From positions 40,317 to 104,316 of the forward strand of contig JAEZFW010000066.1 in the NCBI GenBank assembly GCA_023417315.1: a stretch of 64,000 bases of DNA. The letters are read 5' to 3'. This DNA is from Pseudomonadota bacterium (GTDB taxonomy: Bacteria > Pseudomonadota > Gammaproteobacteria > Steroidobacterales > Steroidobacteraceae). A program made the position numbers and the translations under genes. The notes under the pieces are model-generated. The model did not search any database. It was not told the origin of the DNA and saw only the letters and a program-made list of their open reading frames with translations. Below are positions 40,304-49,153 of this stretch, one piece after another (within the stretch, counting starts at the first letter, position 1; every line of letters begins with the position of its first letter).

Positions 40304-41592
40304 TGGTTCAGCCATCCCGGCAGAGCGAGCGCGAGCGCCGGCAGCGCAATCAGCATCGTCAGATGAACGAGATCCGCCGCCAGAAAGGGCACGACACCCT
40401 TGAAGATGCGCCCGAGCGGCACGTCCTTCGCGATGCCCTGAATCACATACAGGTTGATCCCGATCGGCGGGTGAACGAAGCCAATCTCCATCGTGCGCAC
40501 GAGATAGATGCCGAACCACAGCGGGGAGAACCCGAGCTGCGTAATGATGGGCAGCAGAATGGGCGTCGTGAGCAGCATCATCGCGAGCCCGTCGAGAACG
40601 GAGCCGAGCGCGAGCAACATCAGCGTGATGACGAAGATCGCCATCCATTTCCCCCCGGGCAGTTGTTCTACGAACCCGGAGATGTGCTCTGCCAGCCCCG
40701 TGACGCTCATGAACACGGAGAACATCAGTGCCCCGATGATGACGACGTAGATCATCCCGGTCGTACGCAGCGTTTGCACCAGCGCGTGCTCGAGCGAGCG
40801 CCGAGTCAGCTTGCGGCGCAACGCGCACAGCAGCAGCGCGCCAGCCGCGCCGACCGACGCAGCTTCCGTGGGCGTAAACCAACCCAACGCAATCCCACCG
40901 AGCACGAGCAGGATGAGCAAGAACAGGTCAAGCATTCTGAAGAGCGCGGCGCGACGTTCAGCCCACGATGCCTTCGGCATCGCCGGGCCGATCGATGGAC
41001 GCCAACGGCACAGCAAGGCAATCGTGACGATGTAGAACAATGCTTGCGTGATCCCGGGCACGATCGCCGCAGTGAATAGATTACCGATCGACACTTCGGC
41101 GAGAATGCCGAACACGATCAGCGCCCCCGAGGGCGGAATGATCGCGCCGAGCGTGCCCCCGGCCGCAATCGAGCCCGTTGCGAGCGCGTCCGAGTAGCCG
41201 CGTTTGCGCATCTCAGGCAGTCCGATCAAACCGATGGTCGCCGCGGTCGCAAGACTTGAGCCGCTCACCGTACCGAACCCAGCACAGCCGGCGATCGAGG
41301 CAATCGCGAGACCGCCCCGGCGATGACCGACCATCCGTGCAGCCGCTTCGAAGAAATCCCGGCTCGCGTCCGCCGCGAAGCACAGATGCGCCATCAGCAG
41401 GAATAGCGGCAAGACGCCGAGCTCGTAACGGGTGATCGTCTCGAAGAGGACGATGCTCGACTTGATGATGGCGGGCTCTGGTCCCAGCAGCAGGACCAAC
41501 CCGACGAGGCCGACGATGCCCATCGACACGCCGATCGGTACGCCCAGCGTGAGCAGCGTGAGTAGAGCGATGACGCCAAGTACACCGTTCAT
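40300..41592 (-). CDS. TRAP transporter large permease (DctM)
   Basis: Large TRAP membrane subunit of 430 residues with about 11-13 hydrophobic segments, starting at ATG 41592 (ATGA overlap with the small subunit gene). DctM signatures are GFGTVSGSSLATAATIG, PEMRKRGYSDALATGSIAAG, GTLGAIIPPSGALIVFG and VHPPIGINLYVIQGIAKDVP. It drives sodium- or proton-coupled uptake of the solute delivered by DctP. It lies between the small permease and the dehydratase genes in one operon. Confidence 0.95.
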   Translation of the reverse strand: MNGVLGVIALLTLLTLGVPIGVSMGIVGLVGLVLLLGPEPAIIKSSIVLFETITRYELGVLPLFLLMAHLCFAADASRDFFEAAARMVGHRRGGLAIASIAGCAGFGTVSGSSLATAATIGLIGLPEMRKRGYSDALATGSIAAGGTLGAIIPPSGALIVFGILAEVSIGNLFTAAIVPGITQALFYIVTIALLCRWRPSIGPAMPKASWAERRAALFRMLDLFLLILLVLGGIALGWFTPTEAASVGAAGALLLCALRRKLTRRSLEHALVQTLRTTGMIYVVIIGALMFSVFMSVTGLAEHISGFVEQLPGGKWMAIFVITLMLLALGSVLDGLAMMLLTTPILLPIITQLGFSPLWFGIYLVRTMEIGFVHPPIGINLYVIQGIAKDVPLGRIFKGVVPFLAADLVHLTMLIALPALALALPGWLNQ

Positions 41593-42074
41593 CGCGCACC
41601 TCGCAGCGCCCGCCACAGGTCACGCACAAAGACGAGTGCAATGGCGCCCGCAGCAACGACCGAGAGGATGCGCAGCGGCCGAAATGGAATGCGCAGGAGC
41701 TCGCTGCTCTCATGGTCGTTCCACACCTCGACAGTGATCCACAGTGAGCCCGCGGCCAAGGCGATGAAGAGAATTGCCGAGAGAGCGCACGCGAATGCGC
41801 GCAAGCCGCGCTGCCAAGACTCGTTCACTCGCGCGGTCAAGAGCGTGACGCTCGCATGCGAATCGTTCAGCGTTGCCGCGAGCATCGCTGCAGAGGCCAG
41901 CAAGAGGATGCACGCTTGGATGAGCTCCAGGGCACCAAGGAGCGGGATGCCAAGATGTCTTCCTGCGACTGCAAGTGTTTCGACGAACGTCGCTATCAGC
42001 AGGCTACCCGCGCCAACATAGAAAAGCGGACCACGCTCGGTGGCTCTTGAACTTTCTGCGTCTACTTCAGCCAC
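41589..42074 (-). CDS. TRAP transporter small permease (DctQ)
   Basis: Small TRAP subunit of 161 residues with four hydrophobic segments (for example FYVGAGSLLIATFVETLAVA and ACALSAILFIALAAGSLWIT). It begins at GTG 42074, overlapping the capA-like stop by 13 bases, and overlaps the dctM start. DctQ proteins are poorly conserved; the call rests on size, topology and the adjacent dctM. Confidence 0.87.
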   Translation of the reverse strand: MAEVDAESSRATERGPLFYVGAGSLLIATFVETLAVAGRHLGIPLLGALELIQACILLLASAAMLAATLNDSHASVTLLTARVNESWQRGLRAFACALSAILFIALAAGSLWITVEVWNDHESSELLRIPFRPLRILSVVAAGAIALVFVRDLWRALRGAR

Positions 42075-43153
42075 ACGGCCTCGCTCGTCAGTATCGGTGA
42101 TAACGGCGGCAATCCCGCCTCAACGGTGATCTCGGCGATATAGCGCGAGATGCGCTCTGCATGATCGAACGCAATGCGCGGTCGCCCAGGCGCTTCAACA
42201 TGAACCGGAATGAACCCCGCCTTGACGCCGTCATCGTCGATGTCGACGCGTGCAAGCATCGCGCTCACGGCCTCAGGATGAAAAGGCGCCAACTCGTATG
42301 CGGGATCAGGCTCGAAACCGAACAGCTCACGCCGCCGCATCGCCCACGCCGCACGCTTCGGATCGGATTGCGCAGGGGAGAGGGCCCGCGTCACGACGCA
42401 GCCATTGCCGAGGCCGTGGAAGATCGGCACGCCACGGTACAGCTCGATACCACGCACGATGTGCGCGTGATGACCGATCACCACAGTGGCACCCGCATCC
42501 ACCGCCGCATGGGCCAGGGGGCGCTCGTACGGAGCCAATCGTGCGCGTGTGTGCACGATGCCTTTGTGCAGGGCGACCACGACCACATCGGCATCGCGCC
42601 GCGCGGCAGCGATCTGCGCCTGCAGCAGATCGAGCGCGGCTGAATCGACGGTGTCGAGATTTGCGGACGGCCGAGGCGGGCTGCCGTCGGCGGACCTCAC
42701 ATATATATATGAGCAGCCGGCGCGGGCGTCGGTAGCCCAAGCGTCCGCAGGTCCCACGCAGTTATAGCTGAGGAGTGCGATCCGGCGGCCGCCGCGCTCC
42801 AGAATCGCAGGTCGGCTGGCTTCCGCGAGATCCGAGCCGGCACCCGTGTAGGCAAGGCCAGCAGACTTCAACCCTGCAATCGTATCCGCAATGCCGATCG
42901 GCCCCAGATCTGCGATGTGATTGCCGGCCAGCGTGACCGCGGCGAACCCCGCGCGTGCCAATGCAGGCAGATGGTCCGGATCAGCACCAGGGGCGGGTAC
43001 GTCGTCCACTGCTTGAGCCACGTGGCGGCTGTGCGGCACTTCGAGATGTCCGATCGCGGCATCTGCGCTGCGAAGAGCCGGCGCGATTCCGCTCAGCCAA
43101 TGATCCGGGTTCGGCTCATCGAGAATGAGGTCGCCGGCCAGGATCAGCTCCAT
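42062..43153 (-). CDS. CapA/PgsA-like metallophosphoesterase-fold protein (second copy)
   Basis: Protein of 363 residues, the same type as the product of 11167-12294. Shared motifs are LILAGDLILDEPNPD, HLEVPHS, TLAGNHIADLG, ALHKG and VIGHHAHIVRGIELYRGVPI, expected metal ligands of the calcineurin-like fold. There is no signal peptide or transmembrane anchor. It lies between an exported CocE-type hydrolase and the TRAP genes. Two CapA-like genes next to exported esterases and importers in one window suggest a shared catabolic job rather than capsule synthesis. The enzymatic activity is unknown. Confidence 0.8.
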   Translation of the reverse strand: MELILAGDLILDEPNPDHWLSGIAPALRSADAAIGHLEVPHSRHVAQAVDDVPAPGADPDHLPALARAGFAAVTLAGNHIADLGPIGIADTIAGLKSAGLAYTGAGSDLAEASRPAILERGGRRIALLSYNCVGPADAWATDARAGCSYIYVRSADGSPPRPSANLDTVDSAALDLLQAQIAAARRDADVVVVALHKGIVHTRARLAPYERPLAHAAVDAGATVVIGHHAHIVRGIELYRGVPIFHGLGNGCVVTRALSPAQSDPKRAAWAMRRRELFGFEPDPAYELAPFHPEAVSAMLARVDIDDDGVKAGFIPVHVEAPGRPRIAFDHAERISRYIAEITVEAGLPPLSPILTSEAVWLK

Positions 43154-43205
43154 GGGTCACGACCTCGCAGCGCATGCAGTCGTTGTCGGCTCAGCACGAC
43201 GCAGG

Positions 43206-45047
43206 TCATTCCTCACCTCGGTCGTCACGTGCTGCGTTCGCGAGCTCGAGAGGGCCGACGAGTGGAAGACTCAGCAGCGATGCGTGGGCAGCGTCGTGAA
43301 AGATGCGGATCTCTGGTGGCGGATCGAACTGCACATTACGCGAACGCTGTCGTGGATCGGCGCCAGCGAGGGTCAAACGCACCCGGTTCCCAGACTTGAT
43401 GATCGTAGAGGTTGGCAGCAGATCGAGTCGCATGCGTGCCGGCTGTCCCGGCACGAGCGGTTCCGCCGCGGCACGCTCACCGCTGTGGTAGGGCAGGCCC
43501 ATGAAGTTTCGATAGGGCGGGGTTTGCTCGCTGCGATGTGAGGCGCGCAAGCGTCCATGCGTCACGATCGTTGCGGCGCCATTCGGCGCAACGTCTTCGA
43601 GATAGACAAACAGATCTGCATCCGGCGTAGTCGCTGAGATCCATAGCTCGGCGATGGGGTGACCAGCGATGTGCGCATCCTCCGCGAGCGGTGGTGTCGT
43701 ATAGCTGAGCCCATGCCTGTCGATCGCGCAGGGCCACATGATGAAGTAAGCATCTCCCGGCTTCGCGCACTTGGGTGCGTAATCGACGGTGAAGACGTTT
43801 GCCTCAGGGCCAGTCGGCTTTGCTTCCGTCGTGAGCAGACCCGGAACGCCTGGCTTGGCAGCACCACTCAACCGCAAGGTGTGCGCACGTGCTTCAGGCA
43901 ACGGCCAACGGTCCGCGCTGCGCCATTCGGTTCCGGGTGTAGCGTTCGTAGTGCGATAGTAGATGGGCGACTCGCGCTGCCAGCCATTGTCCACCTTCTT
44001 CAGGAAATGATCGAAGAAGCGCAGCAACTCGGTTGCCATCGGAAAGTCGCCCACTTGGCAATGCCCCCACGAGCCCATCCACAGCTTGCGAGGATTGCGC
44101 AGATTGTTGAACGCCAAGATGGCTTCGAAACTGCCTTCATCGAACCAATTGCCCCAGATGAACAGACCGACGCCAGCGCGCTCGATCTGTTCCGCGTACG
44201 TAGCGACACTCGCTTCTTTCCAGAACGGCACGCCGAGGAGCGGCGAGACATCGTCGCGATATCGCATGCCTTGCCAGAGCGGCGCCATCGGCGTGCTGCG
44301 CATATGTTCGGCAATCGCGGCGCGCGCCAGCGAGCCATCGGTATCGGCATCGACGGGCAACACGCCCTGTCCGAAGTCCTGCTCGGGATTTTCCGGGCGC
44401 GTGTTGAACTGAGCGGTAATCCCACCGCGGCTGACGAATCCGTACTTGTCGAAGTCCGTGCATCCGGCAGCCACCGCGCGCAGATGCGGTGGCATCGTCG
44501 TCGCTGCATGGTATGCGGTGCCGCCGAGATACGAGCAGCCTGCGATTCCGACTGCGCCGCTGCTCCATGGCTGGCTCGCGAGCCATTCCGTCATCTCGTA
44601 CGCATCACGCGCCTCTGTACGATCTTGAAAACCTCGTCGTGCGCCGAACGATGCTCCACGCCCGCGCGTATCGACGATCGCGACGACGTAACCATGTTGC
44701 ACCAACGGCAGTAAATGCAATCCTTCCGCAGCGTTGACGATCTCGCCCTTGGCATTGCGGTAGGCGCGTCGATACGGGGTGTGCGCCCAGACGACGGGGA
44801 ATTGCTCGTCGACGACTCGACCCGCGCGCGCAGGCCTGTATAGATCAACGGCAAGCCGCACGCCATCGCGCATCGCGACATATTGCGAGCGCTTCACCCA
44901 CTCGTCGAATCGTTTCTGCGAGTACCCTTCGTAGATGCCAGGCCGCGATTGTTTCTGCGCGTCAGCGGGCGCGTGAAGCGGCAGCATGAAAGCAACTGCC
45001 GCACACGCGATACCGAGGAGTCTCGCCTCCCATCGCACGATCACCAC
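43206..45047 (-). CDS. Exported CocE/NonD family hydrolase (S15-like)
   Basis: Exported alpha/beta-hydrolase of about 613 residues. Start is GTG 45047 or GTG 45044; the latter overlaps the receptor stop as GTGA. The signal peptide ends near HAPADAQ. The nucleophile is Ser172 in VGIAGCSYLGGTAYHAA. VVAIVDTRGRGASFG and the C-terminal jelly-roll region (ATTPDADLFVYLEDVAPNG) mark the CocE/X-Pro dipeptidyl-peptidase group. Family members cleave esters or acyl bonds, cocaine esterase being one. Following the receptor gene, it probably frees the acid that the TRAP system imports. Confidence 0.88.
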   Translation of the reverse strand: MVIVRWEARLLGIACAAVAFMLPLHAPADAQKQSRPGIYEGYSQKRFDEWVKRSQYVAMRDGVRLAVDLYRPARAGRVVDEQFPVVWAHTPYRRAYRNAKGEIVNAAEGLHLLPLVQHGYVVAIVDTRGRGASFGARRGFQDRTEARDAYEMTEWLASQPWSSGAVGIAGCSYLGGTAYHAATTMPPHLRAVAAGCTDFDKYGFVSRGGITAQFNTRPENPEQDFGQGVLPVDADTDGSLARAAIAEHMRSTPMAPLWQGMRYRDDVSPLLGVPFWKEASVATYAEQIERAGVGLFIWGNWFDEGSFEAILAFNNLRNPRKLWMGSWGHCQVGDFPMATELLRFFDHFLKKVDNGWQRESPIYYRTTNATPGTEWRSADRWPLPEARAHTLRLSGAAKPGVPGLLTTEAKPTGPEANVFTVDYAPKCAKPGDAYFIMWPCAIDRHGLSYTTPPLAEDAHIAGHPIAELWISATTPDADLFVYLEDVAPNGAATIVTHGRLRASHRSEQTPPYRNFMGLPYHSGERAAAEPLVPGQPARMRLDLLPTSTIIKSGNRVRLTLAGADPRQRSRNVQFDPPPEIRIFHDAAHASLLSLPLVGPLELANAARDDRGEE

Positions 45048-47713
45048 CGTTTCGTCGCCGTCACAGAGATGAAGCGCCCGAGCGGTGAGACGTTTTGATT
45101 GTCCCAGGAATAAATGCCGTTCAGCACGACCGGTGGTTCCTCGTCAAACAGATTTTGTCCGCTGAGCGATAGGCTCACGCCGCTGAGCGCTCCGGCGCTG
45201 TCGCCCAAGTCATACACGATGCTCGCATCGACAGTCTCGTAGCTGTCGGCCTCGACGTTGGGAGTGATCGCCGTGTTCAGATACTCGTCCGTATAGTTCA
45301 AGTAAGTGTGTACGGATAGTCCGCCGAGCTGCCAACTCACGCTCGCGCGAGCGCGCAGGTCGACAGGATTACCGAAGCGATCGAGCACGTCGAGAAACGC
45401 CAGTCCGGGCGCGGTCGAACGCGTGAGATCGAGAATCTTCGCGGCATCGACACCGATGCGCCAGCTTCCGATCGAGGTGTCGAAAACATAGGCGAGGTTC
45501 ACATCGAGTCCGGTCTGCTGCATCCCTGCGAGGTTGGCACGTCGGCCGTCGACGATGGCATTGATGTTCGTGACTGGCTCGACGGGACTTTGCAGATCGG
45601 GGTTGCTCAAGAATTCTTGCACGAGGGCGTTGAACTCAGCATTTCCCGCGACGTCGCTCGCTGGCGGCCGACGCACGATGAACGGCGCGTAGACCGCCTC
45701 ATTCGTGAGCGCCGTGTTCGGGACGACATCGATACGATCGGTGTATTCGACGTCGTAGTACGTGATGGATGCAGTCAGACCGTCGAGCACGCCGAGCGGA
45801 CGCCAATCGAGACCGGCCGACCACGTCGTGGCTTCCTCCGCCTGCAGCGTCGAGCGCCCACCGTTGTGGAAGATGCCGCGGGTCACGCCTGTACCGCTCG
45901 TTGGATCGGTGAGGTTTTGGATGAAGATGTTGTGAATCTGTTCGCTCGTGTCGACGAGCGATGGCGCACGGAATGAGGTGCCGTAGGTCGCGCGCACGGT
46001 GAGCGCATCGATCGGTTGCCACGTCAGACCGACCTTTGGGTCGGTCGTTGCGCCGAAGTCGGAGTAGTCCTCGCGCCTCGCAGCGAGCGACAGATTCAGC
46101 GAGCGAACGCCGGACACTGCATTGTCGTCGCCGACGATCGGCACGAATACTTCGGCGAACAACGATGTGTTATGGCGTCGATTGAGCACGTTCTTCGTCG
46201 TGACCTCGCCGGTCGGCAGAACATTCGTCGCATCGAGCCGCTGACGAAACTCATTGTCGTGGCGCTCGACGCCAACGGCCATACGGACATCGCCCGCGGG
46301 GAGCGCAAAGAGGGGACCATCCGCTTTCACTGACAAATCGCGTCCCTCGCTGGTGCCGTACGTGTCGCGATTCGCGATGATGAGATCGACGAGCACGGGA
46401 TTGTTCGACACGTTGAATGCACCGTCTCCGAACGGATTGAAGGCGGTAGCCGGATCGGTGCTCGCGAGAGCGGCCGTGAGTGCTGCACCGTTCGTGATGG
46501 CGCCACGCCGCTGGAAACCGCGGTTCTTACTCAAGTTCGCATACGCATCGATGCGCCAGTCCCCGCCGAGATCGACACCGAAGCCGAGCGCGTGTTGATG
46601 CGCATTCTCATACCCCGAAAGACGAGGGTCAGCATCCTCATTGAGGAATCGATACTCGACATTGACGAAGGCGGGTGCGCCGAGCGCTGCAGGCGCGACG
46701 AAGAATGGATTCGTGTTCGGTACGCGCAATTGGCCGGAGGCAGGTGCGACGCGTTCGTCGAAGTCGCGTCGCGAAGCCCAGCCTTGGTACCACACATCGA
46801 AGCGACCGAATTCGTGCCGCGCGTCGAGGAAGAAGCTGTCGCGTTCCTGATTCGGCAACAAATCGGCGAACGCTCCTTCATCGAAACGATTCGCCGCGCC
46901 GGCAACGAGCTCACCGGGAGTCAAAGCAGTGCCGTCCCCTGCGGGTAGCGGGAAACGTGTGGCGCCCGACACGACATTACCGGGCGATGCCAGACTCGAA
47001 CGCGCGTCTGATCCGCCGCGCGCGCGCCGATCGCTCGTTGCAAAGTCGCGCTCCGCCCCTGCGAGGCTCTCACGCTCATTGTGCTCGTACGCTGCAAACA
47101 CGCTCCCGCCTTCCCACGTGAAACCGAAGTTCTGACTGACGATCTTCTGATCTGTTCCGTCAGCGAATCCGTAGCGCAGCAGCGTCTCTGCGCCATCGAA
47201 ATCCGAACGCGTAATCAGGTTGACTACGCCTGCGACCGCGTCAGAACCGTAGATCGCAGAGGCACCGTCCACGACCACTTCCATGCGTTCCAGCGCCGCA
47301 GAAGGAATGACATTGGGATCGTAGAGCGACTTGATGACACCGGCCGGCGCAAGACGGCGCCCATTGATGAGCAACAAGGTTGCTTCGTTGCCGATGCCGC
47401 GCAGATTGATTCCGGAGATGCGTGTCGTGTTCGCGGCGCCGTCCTGCGCGCCGCCAAGTCGGCTTTCATCCGCACCGAGATTGATGACTTGGGGCAGTAC
47501 GCGCGCAAGATCGCTGCTCGTGGCGAGACCCGTGGCAGCGAGTTGCTCGTGATCGAGCGCAATGACCGGAGAGCCGGCACTGGCGACGCCGCGAATGCTC
47601 GTTCCCGTGACGATGACTTCCTCGACCTTCGGCTCGCTAGTCTCGGCCGCGTTCGCTCCTGAAGCGCTCACCGTGACGAGCGCACATGCGCTCAACAACG
47701 TTGGACATCGCAT
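45041..47713 (-). CDS. TonB-dependent receptor, large (VTGTSIRG) subclass
   Basis: Outer-membrane receptor of 890 residues; ATG 47713 has AAGGGGGA seven bases upstream. The signal peptide ends ASGANAAET. The TonB box is VEEVIVTGTSIRG. The plug shows GINLRGIGNEATLLLINGRR, PSAALERMEVVVDGASAIYG and SDAVAGVVNLI. The barrel C-terminus is VTATKRW. It resembles the receptor at 6755-9415 in length and motifs, and both are coupled to an exported hydrolase and a CapA-like gene. It is the first gene of the ten-gene operon running to 33532. Confidence 0.94.
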   Translation of the reverse strand: MRCPTLLSACALVTVSASGANAAETSEPKVEEVIVTGTSIRGVASAGSPVIALDHEQLAATGLATSSDLARVLPQVINLGADESRLGGAQDGAANTTRISGINLRGIGNEATLLLINGRRLAPAGVIKSLYDPNVIPSAALERMEVVVDGASAIYGSDAVAGVVNLITRSDFDGAETLLRYGFADGTDQKIVSQNFGFTWEGGSVFAAYEHNERESLAGAERDFATSDRRARGGSDARSSLASPGNVVSGATRFPLPAGDGTALTPGELVAGAANRFDEGAFADLLPNQERDSFFLDARHEFGRFDVWYQGWASRRDFDERVAPASGQLRVPNTNPFFVAPAALGAPAFVNVEYRFLNEDADPRLSGYENAHQHALGFGVDLGGDWRIDAYANLSKNRGFQRRGAITNGAALTAALASTDPATAFNPFGDGAFNVSNNPVLVDLIIANRDTYGTSEGRDLSVKADGPLFALPAGDVRMAVGVERHDNEFRQRLDATNVLPTGEVTTKNVLNRRHNTSLFAEVFVPIVGDDNAVSGVRSLNLSLAARREDYSDFGATTDPKVGLTWQPIDALTVRATYGTSFRAPSLVDTSEQIHNIFIQNLTDPTSGTGVTRGIFHNGGRSTLQAEEATTWSAGLDWRPLGVLDGLTASITYYDVEYTDRIDVVPNTALTNEAVYAPFIVRRPPASDVAGNAEFNALVQEFLSNPDLQSPVEPVTNINAIVDGRRANLAGMQQTGLDVNLAYVFDTSIGSWRIGVDAAKILDLTRSTAPGLAFLDVLDRFGNPVDLRARASVSWQLGGLSVHTYLNYTDEYLNTAITPNVEADSYETVDASIVYDLGDSAGALSGVSLSLSGQNLFDEEPPVVLNGIYSWDNQNVSPLGRFISVTATKRW

Positions 47714-47805
47714 GAATCCCCCTTGCCTGATGGCGTGACATGCCGGTCTTGCAACCGGTCGAAGTTCTGGTCGATCGTTCGTCGCTCTGGAAATCGTTCT
47801 TCAAG

Positions 47806-47815
47806 TTGTCGACAA
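47806..47815. promoter_or_regulatory. Palindrome TTGTCGACAA in the divergent region
   Basis: This perfect 10-bp palindrome lies 11 bases before the proposed ATG of the transporter and about 90 bases before the receptor start on the other strand. It has the same TTGTC/GACAA half-sites as the element at 59449-59459. It could be a GntR-type operator; a SalI-like palindrome by chance is also possible. Confidence 0.3.
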
Positions 47816-47825
47816 TCCGCGCCGC

Positions 47826-49124
47826 ATGAGCGGCTCGAGGTTGAATGCAGTGAATACGATCGAGACATCCGCGAGCCGCAAGTTTCGTTGGCGCGTGCTC
47901 CTGCCTCTTGTGCTGCTCATCGTGATGAGCTCGCTCGATCGCGTGAACATCAGTTTCGCGGCTCTGCAGATGAATGAAGACATCGGGCTCACACCGCAGA
48001 TGTATGGGATTGCGGTGGGAGCGTTCTTTGTTGGCTATCTGCTGTGCCAGTTTCCAAGCACCTGGCTGCTGACGCGTTTCGGAGCGCGGCGCTGGATCAC
48101 CGGATGCGTGACGCTTTGGGGCCTCGTTGCGACTGCAATGGCTTTCGTCCGCACTGCGGAGGAGCTGTACTTGCTGCGCTTCCTGCTCGGCTGCGCAGAG
48201 TCCGGCTTCGCACCGGGCGTCGTCTACTACTGCAGCGGCTGGATGCCAGCGCGCTACCGCGCCAATACGATCGCGATCACGATGCTCGCGATTCCCATTT
48301 CCGTGATCGTCGGCGGGCCGCTCTGCGGTTGGCTGATGGGCGCGAACAATCCTCTGGATGTCGCGGGCTGGCGCTGGATGCTGTTGATGGAGGGCGCCGC
48401 GACCGTCGTGTTCGGCCTTGCTTCGTACTTCGTGTTCGCCGACAAACCGAGCGACGCACGCTGGTTGGGCGCTGCTGAACAAGCGTGGATCGAGACGGAG
48501 CTGGCCCGCGAGCAGACGCACGCGAAAGCGCCTGAATCCTCGCCCCTGAGTGCGGCACTTCGTGACGGCCGCGCATGGCTTGCTGCCGGTGTATGGTGCA
48601 CGACGCTCATCGGCGCGAACGGCATGATGTTCTGGCTGCCGCAGGCGATCAAGGAAGTGTCGCAGTCGGGCGAGCTCATCATCGGCATGCTGGCCGCGTT
48701 GCCGTGGGTCGGCGTTGCCTGCGGAATGATCGGCAACTCTTGGCATTCGGATCGCACGCAAGAGCGATACTGGCACGTCGGCGTGGCGCTCGTGCTGGCG
48801 ATGAGCGCGCTGTCGGTCGCGTCGGTCGCGAGCGGCGCCACCGCGCTGTTGCTGCTGTTCCTCGGCGGCCTCGGCCTGGGAGCAGCGCAGGGCGTGTTCT
48901 GGTCGATCCCGACGAGCTTCCTGCATCGCTCGGTCGCCGCCGCCGGAATCACCTTGATCAACCTGGTCGGCAATCTCGGTAGTCTCGCAGGTCCCTATAT
49001 GATCGGCGTGATCCGAGCACACAGCGAATCGTTCGCAGCGCCGATCTGGTTCGTCGCGGCCGTGCTTGGAGGCGGCGCGTTGCTCCTCGCGCGTCTGCAC
49101 GCCTCGCATCGTCGAGTGGCATAG
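47826..49124 (+). CDS. MFS transporter, anion:cation symporter type
   Basis: Inner-membrane transporter of 432 residues, twelve spans predicted by eye. LLIVMSSLDRVNISFAALQM is the ACS-family first helix, and LLTRFGARRWITGCVTLWG follows. It is most like the transporter at 14348. ATG 47826 has no clear ribosome-binding site; GTG 47850 preceded by CGAGG is an alternative start. It is divergent from the ten-gene operon and may supply the same or a related acid. It ends 29 bases from the convergent OmpA-like gene. Confidence 0.88.
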   Translation: MSGSRLNAVNTIETSASRKFRWRVLLPLVLLIVMSSLDRVNISFAALQMNEDIGLTPQMYGIAVGAFFVGYLLCQFPSTWLLTRFGARRWITGCVTLWGLVATAMAFVRTAEELYLLRFLLGCAESGFAPGVVYYCSGWMPARYRANTIAITMLAIPISVIVGGPLCGWLMGANNPLDVAGWRWMLLMEGAATVVFGLASYFVFADKPSDARWLGAAEQAWIETELAREQTHAKAPESSPLSAALRDGRAWLAAGVWCTTLIGANGMMFWLPQAIKEVSQSGELIIGMLAALPWVGVACGMIGNSWHSDRTQERYWHVGVALVLAMSALSVASVASGATALLLLFLGGLGLGAAQGVFWSIPTSFLHRSVAAAGITLINLVGNLGSLAGPYMIGVIRAHSESFAAPIWFVAAVLGGGALLLARLHASHRRVA

Positions 49125-49153
49125 CGCAGCCATTGGATAGGCGCCGAGTCGCA

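Noticed and set aside
42705..42716. CATATATATATG, an AT-rich palindrome in a GC-rich gene
   Set aside because: It encodes Tyr-Ile-Tyr in frame inside the CapA-like protein; an operator inside the gene is possible but unsupported.
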